A stretch of DNA of 20,857 nucleotides from Thermoplasmata archaeon. GTDB lineage: Archaea; Thermoplasmatota; E2; DHVEG-1; B18-G2. The notes beneath the pieces were generated by a model. It was not told where the DNA came from. It searched no databases and saw nothing but the letters and a program-made list of their open reading frames with translations. This document shows, piece by piece, positions 15,421 through 20,857 of the stretch. The DNA lies in assembly GCA_021163455.1 (NCBI GenBank), contig JAGGWT010000083.1, positions 1 to 20,857 on the forward strand, in the 5' to 3' direction. Every line of letters starts with the position of its first letter. Positions within the stretch are counted from its first letter, which is position 1. A program made the translations under genes and the position numbers.

Positions 15421-16350
15421 CTACAACAGTATAAACAGGGCAGTGAGGACTACAGGGTATCTCGTCGATATAAACCATTTTGCAAGTTTCTTTCCGTAAA
15501 GTTTTGCCCTCTGTTCGAGATCCTTCCCCTTCCCGACATCATTAACCTCGAAAGCAGCCTTTAGCACGAGAATCGCTGATAGAATCAGTAAAATAGTATC
15601 AGGTATATCTTTTAAACCGTCGAAAGAGAGGTATATCCTGTAACCCAGGTATATTATAGAAAGCAGACCGCAAAAAGAAAAGATAGCGGCTATTTGTAAA
15701 GTTCTTTTTAGTCCAAACACATGAGCCCATGTCTTTATACCCTCTGCTTTATCCTCTGAATAATCTTCGCATGTATTCACCAGCGTAAACCCTTCGTTCA
15801 TCAGTGCATAACCGGTTATGAACACTATGAAAGGAAGATCAATACCATCTCTCAGTACAAACCACCCACCAAGAGGTGAGAGAGTGTACATGCCTATCAT
15901 GACAGGAAAAGGACTGAGAAACCCTCTTTTTTTGATTCTGAAAGGTTCCGCAGAATATGTTATTGCAGAGATAATTCCAAGCACACCACATACAGATGTT
16001 GCAATTCTGCCCAGGGTCACAAAGTACAAAATAATAAGAATGGCGATAGAAAACTCCCCAACAATAAATACCTTGATAAGTCTTTTGCCCAGAATATCAA
16101 CACTTTCACTCATATATCTTTTGTATTTTCTATCGACATTATAGTCACAAAGGCAGTTTAGATGGCATGCAGGCACTATGATACTATAATGTAAAAGAAT
16201 ATACAGCAGAGATTTCAGGTCCATAAATTCGTTGATATTATCGCTGGCACCGAGAAGGAGACCTGCAAGAGGCAGACCAATACTCCCTAGGAGAAGTTTG
16301 GCTCTGCTGATCTCGAGGAAGGCTTTTATTTTACTGCGTTTTTCTACCAT
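15421..16350 (-). CDS. UbiA-family prenyltransferase with a degenerate first Asp motif
   Basis: This 309-residue polytopic membrane protein of the UbiA superfamily would transfer a polyprenyl chain to an aromatic or glycerol-type acceptor. The first metal-binding motif is N-C-L-C-D-Y-N-V-D (N65, D69, D73), so the Asp normally following the Asn is Cys66. The second motif DYSED (D196, D200), followed by KAEGIKT, is intact. The loop motif YSAEPFRIKKRG (132-143) is also typical. Seven to nine membrane helices are visible. Archaeal members make digeranylgeranylglyceryl phosphate or quinone/haem-type products; which applies here is not decidable. It lies 46 bases downstream of a second, larger UbiA gene in the same orientation. 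TTTAAAATATAAA on the minus strand (about 16367-16379) could be its own TATA box, giving a leaderless mRNA. Confidence 0.88.
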   Translation of the reverse strand: MVEKRSKIKAFLEISRAKLLLGSIGLPLAGLLLGASDNINEFMDLKSLLYILLHYSIIVPACHLNCLCDYNVDRKYKRYMSESVDILGKRLIKVFIVGEFSIAILIILYFVTLGRIATSVCGVLGIISAITYSAEPFRIKKRGFLSPFPVMIGMYTLSPLGGWFVLRDGIDLPFIVFITGYALMNEGFTLVNTCEDYSEDKAEGIKTWAHVFGLKRTLQIAAIFSFCGLLSIIYLGYRIYLSFDGLKDIPDTILLILSAILVLKAAFEVNDVGKGKDLEQRAKLYGKKLAKWFISTRYPVVLTALFILL

Positions 16351-16365
16351 TAGGATGTTATTGCC

Positions 16366-16380
16366 GTTTATATTTTAAAT
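16366..16380 (-). promoter_or_regulatory. TATA-like element before the shorter UbiA gene
   Basis: Read on the minus strand, the 46-base gap contains ATTTAAAATATAAAC, centred about 23 bases before the ATG at 16350, with no Shine-Dalgarno sequence. The shorter UbiA gene may be transcribed separately as well as by read-through from its upstream neighbour. Confidence 0.45.
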
Positions 16381-16396
16381 ATTATTATCGAGTTAG

Positions 16397-18064
16397 TTAT
16401 ATCAGACCCACCCATCTGGCAAGACAGTACACAAGCACGGGGAAATACAGAAGAAAGATGCCCTTGGTTATCTCATATTTCTTGAAGAGATATGAAGCTG
16501 CCAGACCAAATACCACAAATATCACAATATCTTGTATAGTGCGGAATAGAATAAGAAGAGAAATAAATGAAATAAAGAGAAGAATAGACACAATTGTTAC
16601 GCCCTTATCTTTGCCATATATGGTATAAATGTTTCTTATACCAAGTTTTTTCTCACTTTCATAATCCTTCAGGTCGGTAACGAGAGGACCTATGGACAGC
16701 AATATAGCAATGAGAATACCTATACCGATACCTTCTGGAGTTATGGTTGATGGTAAAATCTTCACGAACTCAAAGGGTGGCATCGTTCCGACCTGAATAT
16801 ATCTCGGCGTCATGTATCCTATGAAGTATGCGATTGCAGAGCCTACACCTATAAATGTTGTTGAGAAAGCTGTATTTCTGAATCTTATCGGGGGAACAGA
16901 ATAAATTGTTCCCATTGCGAGAGCCACGAGAGCGAGTGCAAGGGCATATACACTTAGCATAATGGCCAGCCATACTGAGATTACGGCACATATTATTGCT
17001 ATATGGAGAGCCTGTTTCTCTGTCAATAAACCCGATATAACGATTCTATCCCTGTTTGTAACCCTATCTATTTCGATATCATAAATGTCGTTTATTATTG
17101 CTGTATAAACCCACATAAAAACAACAAGAAACATACTCAGACCAGCCATGCCTATATTTCCAGTTTGCGAAGCATTGGCTAGATTCATGAGATTTATATC
17201 CAGATGTCCTGCAACGATAATTCCTATAATTACCATAAGTATACCGTGAGCAACCTGTGGCAATCTCACGGTTTTAAGAAATCTGAACACGAAACCCTTT
17301 CTCGAAAGCTCTCCAGCTACGAGGGCAAGGATTATACATATTATGAGAAAGTGTAGAAAGAATACCGGCTGGAGGAGGCCGGCGGCCACTTTCATCTGAC
17401 CAGGAACAATCATCTTTTCAGCCTCTGGAGACCACATTGCCAGAATCGGATCTAGCCGGGGCGTACCCATTACGAGAATGAGTGTGTAGAGAACAAAAAA
17501 ATGAGCCAGCGCTATTGGTACCGATCTTCTTTTGATAAACACGTAGATGCTGGATAGAATGAGAATCGTCATTATTTCTATAAAGAGACCGTATCCCCCA
17601 ACATCTCCAAGCCTGAGAAAAAAGGAGGTGTAGCCTTCTATAAACTGCTGGACGGAGGCTACATATCTGTATGTGGTCGTGTGAAATATAAATTTATCCA
17701 GAAAAGGTGGTAGCAGAATTATAGTAAATCCCCATGCACTGAGGTTTGCAACCTTCATCAGTGTTTCCTTTGAGAAGAATTTCAGAACAACAACACCCAT
17801 CAGATAGACAGCAAAGTAAAAGAAGATGATATGGGCATAATTGAAGATGTATTTGTAACTGAGTTCAGCATATGAATAATTGAAAAGATAAGCCTCTACC
17901 CATGTTCGTGTAAACGAGAGAATAAAAATCCATATGAACAAAGTTAATATGTTCAATCTTTCTTTTTCAAACTTCCCTATAATATCTTCTATCCATGATA
18001 GGATTTTCTCCATCTTGTTACTCTTTTGCATGGGAGGAAAATCGATAAAACAATATTTAAACAT
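16397..18064 (-). CDS. UbiA-family prenyltransferase fused to an N-terminal membrane domain
   Basis: This 555-residue protein has a C-terminal half (about 275-555) that is a complete UbiA prenyltransferase. The first Asp motif NDIYDIEID (N325, D326, D329, D333) is intact. The loop YSVPPIRFR (388-396) follows, then the second motif DLKDYESE (D464, D467) before KKLGIRN. Residues about 38-280 form an additional membrane domain of roughly six helices that ordinary UbiA enzymes (about 280-300 residues) lack. Its polar residues within or near helices include R53, E57, H78, the ILLPPFLDK turn (116-124), E163 and H188. I do not recognise this domain. It may bind the lipid donor or acceptor, or act as a partner subunit. 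The ATG at 18064 is used; M12 is an alternative start. It precedes the shorter UbiA gene and lies near a geranylgeranyl reductase gene, pointing to isoprenoid lipid or quinone synthesis. Confidence 0.87.
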   Translation of the reverse strand: MFKYCFIDFPPMQKSNKMEKILSWIEDIIGKFEKERLNILTLFIWIFILSFTRTWVEAYLFNYSYAELSYKYIFNYAHIIFFYFAVYLMGVVVLKFFSKETLMKVANLSAWGFTIILLPPFLDKFIFHTTTYRYVASVQQFIEGYTSFFLRLGDVGGYGLFIEIMTILILSSIYVFIKRRSVPIALAHFFVLYTLILVMGTPRLDPILAMWSPEAEKMIVPGQMKVAAGLLQPVFFLHFLIICIILALVAGELSRKGFVFRFLKTVRLPQVAHGILMVIIGIIVAGHLDINLMNLANASQTGNIGMAGLSMFLVVFMWVYTAIINDIYDIEIDRVTNRDRIVISGLLTEKQALHIAIICAVISVWLAIMLSVYALALALVALAMGTIYSVPPIRFRNTAFSTTFIGVGSAIAYFIGYMTPRYIQVGTMPPFEFVKILPSTITPEGIGIGILIAILLSIGPLVTDLKDYESEKKLGIRNIYTIYGKDKGVTIVSILLFISFISLLILFRTIQDIVIFVVFGLAASYLFKKYEITKGIFLLYFPVLVYCLARWVGLI

Positions 18065-18080
18065 GATGACTTCAGACGAC

Positions 18081-18155
18081 TTTTTAATTCTTAAAATTTA
18101 ATAAAATTTTTAAGTTTACAAAACATATGTAATTTTACAGTACATCAAAGAGGTG
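18081..18155. promoter_or_regulatory. Divergent AT-rich promoter region and ribosome binding site of the C25 peptidase
   Basis: The 97 bases between the divergent UbiA and peptidase genes are very AT-rich. Minus-strand TTAAGAATTAAAAA (about 18081-18094) is at TATA distance from the UbiA ATG. Plus-strand AATTTTTAAGTTTA (about 18105-18118) would place a peptidase transcript start near 18135-18145. A dyad CTTAAAA/TTTTAAG (18090-18096 and 18108-18114) lies between the two. AAAGAGGTG (18147-18155) is a good Shine-Dalgarno match 6 bases before the ATG at 18162. Confidence 0.5.
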
Positions 18156-18161
18156 TCCTCG

Positions 18162-20573
18162 ATGAAAGGAGCCGGAAGCCATAAAAGCCATATATTTGTG
18201 CTTGCGATTGTAGTCATGATAGCAATGCCAACCTTTTTACACGTCTCCAGAGGTGAATTAACAGAAAGCTATACTTTTACCCTCACAATTGACCCAGCAG
18301 AAATAATCGTAGAGAGACCATGGTATGAAAAGATAGCAGTTGCTATAAAGAACGTATCGACCTTTCTGATAAATCCAGATAAACCAAGATTGCCCAAAAT
18401 AGTCAAAGTTGTGGAGTTGCCCTTTGGGGTGACTGTTGAGAATGTCACCTTGGAAGCCAACTATGTGCCTTTGAACGCCACTTCTCCGTATCCTCCCACT
18501 GACATCTATCCGACTGAGGATTTCTACTACAGAGTGAGCGTTGGTCTGAATGCGAACATGAGCAGGGTTACTTTTGTTAGCATTCACTGGTATCCGGTTA
18601 AATACTCGGAATCCCAGGATATACTGTATATATCTGATAGGGCACAGGTCAAAATAGTCTATAAGTTTCCTTCAGAGAAGCCGCCATTTCCAGAAGAGCC
18701 GACCTATGATATGGTTATAATCGCTCCAAAGAAGTTCGAGAAACCGATTCAGAAGCTTGTTGATCACAAAAATGAACATGGCGTAAGAACATTCTTCAAA
18801 CCTTTGGAAGAGATATACAGTGAGTACAGCAAAGGGCGAGATAAACCAGAGAAAATAAAGTTGTTTATAAAGAGTGCAATTGAGAAGTACGGTATAAAAT
18901 ATGTTCTTCTCGTCGGTGGCCTGAAGTCAATGATTTATGCAAAACCAAAAGACAACATAAATGAAGGCTCCAGTGGATGGCATGTACCTGTCAGATACAG
19001 TAATCTGCGAGATAGACCCAAGTTCCCCCTTAGTGAGGATGTGTTTGATCCAGGTTGTATCAGCGATCTTTACTATGCGGATATCTACAGGGAGGGCGGC
19101 GAATTTGAGGACTGGGATCCAAATGGCGATGGTATCTTCTCTGCATGGGGTAGAGATAATATCGAGAACGATACATCCATAGACCTCTGTCCAGATGTGA
19201 TGCTCGGAAGGTTGGCCTGCAGGAATTTGCAAGAAGTTGAGACTGTTGTGAACAAGATAATAAACTATGAGAACAACGCGTATGGAAAGAGCTGGTTTAA
19301 AAGGATAATTGCGGTATCTGGAGACGGTTTCCTTGACCAGCATGATTTGAATATAACATGGGATACGAAAAATCTACCAGATGGAGAATACACCCTGCAC
19401 GCTCAGAGTTTCAACATTAATGGTACCGCCGGACCTGTGGAGGTTATAAATTTCACAATCGACAGATCAAGAGAAACAAAACTCACTTTCAAGCACAATG
19501 ATAATGAAAATCCTGCTCTGAAAAATGGATACCCTGCTCCGCCAATAGCAACGATTGTCACTATATCTTCGGGGGATAATCTCGGTTATAATGACTACAC
19601 ATACACGCCCGGCGAGAGGGAGGCGTACTGTAACGATATATTCCACTGGGCTGATATAAGTTATAAGAATGGAGTATTCACAATAAGAGGAAAGTCATAT
19701 GACCCCAGACCATATGGATACACCACAAACTTCCATGTCTGGGTGACGGACAGCGATGGAAAGGTTGTATTCTCTGCGTGGAGAAATGACACAAGGATGT
19801 ACTACGAGGGCGAGTGGACTACAGGGGAAAAACCACTTCTTTACAGGGGCGGAGGACTCTACTACATGCCCAAAGATTTTGAAAGAGAGATTCTCTGGGC
19901 GTCCAATGGAAAGCTGAGAGGAGTAAACGATGTTGTGAATGCACTTAATAAGGGTGCTGGATTCTTCTTTATCTCAGGTCATGGCAGTCCAAACGTGTGG
20001 GCTGATCATTATCCTGGGATACCCGGAAACAGGTTGAGCGGACAGGTTGTTGGATTAAGTGTGGTGAGTTACAAACGACCGTTTTTCCCGATAGATTCTC
20101 TGTCAAATGGTGAAAAACTTCCTGTGGCAATAGTAGGAGGTTGTCACACAAGCATGTTCAATGTATCCGCTCTCCTTTGTATGTATGATCTGCTGCCATA
20201 TTTCTTCAAATCTCTTCCAAAGGTATACATGTGGACATTTGGTAAACCCACTCCAGAGTGCTTTAACTGGAGACTCGTAAGAAATCCACACGGAGGAGCA
20301 ATTGCAGCCATCGGTAACACAGGTCTTGGCTATGGAATGCCTGGCGAAAATGCCAACGTGGGAGGAGGAGACTCTTGGATAACCATAGAGTTTTTCAGAC
20401 AGTACGGAGAGAACAGCCTTCACATACTCGGACAGGCATACTCTCAAGCAATCGTGAGCTACATAAACCATTTCAACATGGAAGATTTTGAAGCAGGCCA
20501 CATAAAGACTGTGGAGCAGTGGGTTCTTCTGGGTGATCCAAGCTTGATGATAGGGGGATATCCTCCTGAGTGA
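18162..20573 (+). CDS. Secreted gingipain-type cysteine peptidase (family C25)
   Basis: This 803-residue exported protease uses the ATG at 18162. A GTG at 18153 is in frame, but it overlaps the ribosome binding site AAAGAGGTG. A signal peptide covers about 1-28 (core IFVLAIVVMIAMPTFL). Residues 30-175 are a propeptide-like beta domain with WYPVKY. The C25 caspase-like fold begins near 182 (YDMVIIAPKKF), continues with KYGIKYVLLVGG, and includes PDVMLGRLACRN. The catalytic His is H607 in FISGHGS and the catalytic Cys is C661 in VGGCHTSMF. DPNGDG (319-324) looks like a calcium loop. About 220 residues separate GDGF (387-390) from the catalytic His and seem to hold one or two inserted beta domains. 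It ends shortly after LLGDPSLMIGG with no anchor or sorting domain. It probably digests extracellular protein or processes surface proteins. Confidence 0.92.
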   Translation: MKGAGSHKSHIFVLAIVVMIAMPTFLHVSRGELTESYTFTLTIDPAEIIVERPWYEKIAVAIKNVSTFLINPDKPRLPKIVKVVELPFGVTVENVTLEANYVPLNATSPYPPTDIYPTEDFYYRVSVGLNANMSRVTFVSIHWYPVKYSESQDILYISDRAQVKIVYKFPSEKPPFPEEPTYDMVIIAPKKFEKPIQKLVDHKNEHGVRTFFKPLEEIYSEYSKGRDKPEKIKLFIKSAIEKYGIKYVLLVGGLKSMIYAKPKDNINEGSSGWHVPVRYSNLRDRPKFPLSEDVFDPGCISDLYYADIYREGGEFEDWDPNGDGIFSAWGRDNIENDTSIDLCPDVMLGRLACRNLQEVETVVNKIINYENNAYGKSWFKRIIAVSGDGFLDQHDLNITWDTKNLPDGEYTLHAQSFNINGTAGPVEVINFTIDRSRETKLTFKHNDNENPALKNGYPAPPIATIVTISSGDNLGYNDYTYTPGEREAYCNDIFHWADISYKNGVFTIRGKSYDPRPYGYTTNFHVWVTDSDGKVVFSAWRNDTRMYYEGEWTTGEKPLLYRGGGLYYMPKDFEREILWASNGKLRGVNDVVNALNKGAGFFFISGHGSPNVWADHYPGIPGNRLSGQVVGLSVVSYKRPFFPIDSLSNGEKLPVAIVGGCHTSMFNVSALLCMYDLLPYFFKSLPKVYMWTFGKPTPECFNWRLVRNPHGGAIAAIGNTGLGYGMPGENANVGGGDSWITIEFFRQYGENSLHILGQAYSQAIVSYINHFNMEDFEAGHIKTVEQWVLLGDPSLMIGGYPPE

Positions 20574-20611
20574 TCGATCATGCACACAAAACTTTAAAAC
20601 ACACCACCCCT

Positions 20612-20647
20612 CTTTTATTTATAAAATCAACCGGAAGAGAGGTAGTG
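20612..20647 (+). promoter_or_regulatory. Promoter and ribosome binding site of the reductase gene
   Basis: CTTTTATTTATAAAAT (about 20612-20626) contains a TATA-like core, and GAGAGGTAGTG (about 20637-20647) is a Shine-Dalgarno-like block just before the ATG at 20652. TATA-to-ATG spacing allows only a short leader. The T-rich part may also end the C25 peptidase transcript. Confidence 0.5.
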
Positions 20648-20651
20648 AAAC

Positions 20652-20857
20652 ATGTTTGATGTTATCATTGTCGGCGCCGGTCCGGCTGGCGGGATGGCTG
20701 CAAAAACAATAGCGAACTCAGGATACTCTGTTGCGATTATCGAGATAAAGAAGGAAGTTGGCTATCCTGTGCAGTGTGCCGAAAGTGTATCGGAATTTTG
20801 TCTCAATACAATTGGCATCGAGAAGGATGATAGATGGATAAAAAATGCTGTGAGAGG
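20652..20857 (+). CDS. Geranylgeranyl reductase family FAD protein (3' partial)
   Basis: Only the first 68 codons are in the window. They open with the Rossmann dinucleotide-binding signature DVIIVGAGPAGGMAA. The acidic strand end AIIE follows, then VGYPVQCAESVS, which matches the PxxCAExxS-type segment typical of the geranylgeranyl reductase family. In archaea this FAD enzyme saturates the double bonds of geranylgeranyl chains in ether lipids or related isoprenoids. Its neighbourhood with two UbiA prenyltransferases supports a lipid or quinone role. Family members differ in substrate and the C-terminal catalytic domain is out of view, so the substrate is not assigned. Confidence 0.88.
   Translation, partial: MFDVIIVGAGPAGGMAAKTIANSGYSVAIIEIKKEVGYPVQCAESVSEFCLNTIGIEKDDRWIKNAVR

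Noticed and set aside
16397..18064. Archaeosortase/exosortase in the N-terminal membrane domain of the large UbiA protein
   Set aside because: The Cys-Arg-His catalytic arrangement is not visible, and no PGF-CTERM-type substrate tail is seen on nearby secreted proteins.
18090..18114. AT-rich dyad between the divergent UbiA and C25 genes as a specific operator
   Set aside because: CTTAAAA/TTTTAAG arms are expected by chance in such AT-rich promoter DNA. It is mentioned only within the promoter entry.
18153..18161. GTG start for the C25 peptidase
   Set aside because: It lies within the AAAGAGGTG ribosome binding site, which is correctly spaced for the ATG at 18162.
20571..20580. Palindrome TGATCGATCA at the C25 stop codon
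   Set aside because: It is a single 10-base palindrome with no second copy noticed and no T-run directly after it, so it is not called a terminator or a site.
1..20857. tRNA, rRNA, CRISPR arrays, insertion sequences, integrase or attachment sites
   Set aside because: On reading, no cloverleaf-like sequence, regularly spaced repeat, transposase motif or flanking direct repeat was found. Small RNAs cannot be excluded by eye.

Overview
This window is archaeal DNA, most likely from the Thermoplasmatota or a close euryarchaeal relative. That assignment is an inference. It rests on a RadB recombinase, an archaeal-type PheRS beta subunit, a TtuA/Ncs6-like tRNA thiolase, two UbiA prenyltransferases beside a geranylgeranyl-reductase-type flavoprotein, archaeal TATA-type promoters, and very large secreted proteins accompanied by a gingipain-type (C25) protease. 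Protein-degrading sediment lineages such as MBG-D/Thermoprofundales are known to carry such secreted C25 peptidases, but no marker here fixes the lineage.

Layout. Positions 1-3679 (+) form a compact run of RNA-related genes: the 3' part of pheT (its start lies outside the window), a radical SAM protein with a C-terminal TRAM-like domain that begins on the base after the pheT stop, and a TtuA-like tRNA thiolation enzyme. The last gene overlaps, tail to tail, a minus-strand PAP2 phosphatase (3629-4234). The PAP2 gene shares a 46-bp divergent promoter region with radB (4281-4928).

Positions 5041-14460 hold two giant secreted proteins, each with its own promoter and a strong Shine-Dalgarno site. 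The first (1460 aa) is a parallel beta-helix/NosD-like protein with an Ig-like domain. The second (1612 aa) carries five MAM/immune-inhibitor-A-like modules plus CARDB-like and OmpL47-like domains. Both end in a related domain of about 105 residues and lack a C-terminal membrane anchor. A small lipoprotein follows, with DUF4382-like and PKD domains (14554-15390).

Positions 15421-18064 (-) carry two UbiA-family prenyltransferases. The upstream one has an extra N-terminal membrane domain of about 280 residues. Divergent from them is a secreted C25 peptidase (18162-20573), and the window ends inside a geranylgeranyl-reductase-family flavoprotein (20652 onward).

Working together: the left part serves tRNA charging and modification and DNA repair, the middle builds and possibly processes the cell surface, and the right part makes and saturates isoprenoid lipids or quinones. 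No rRNA, tRNA, CRISPR or insertion sequence was seen. No gene-free stretch exceeds 200 bases.
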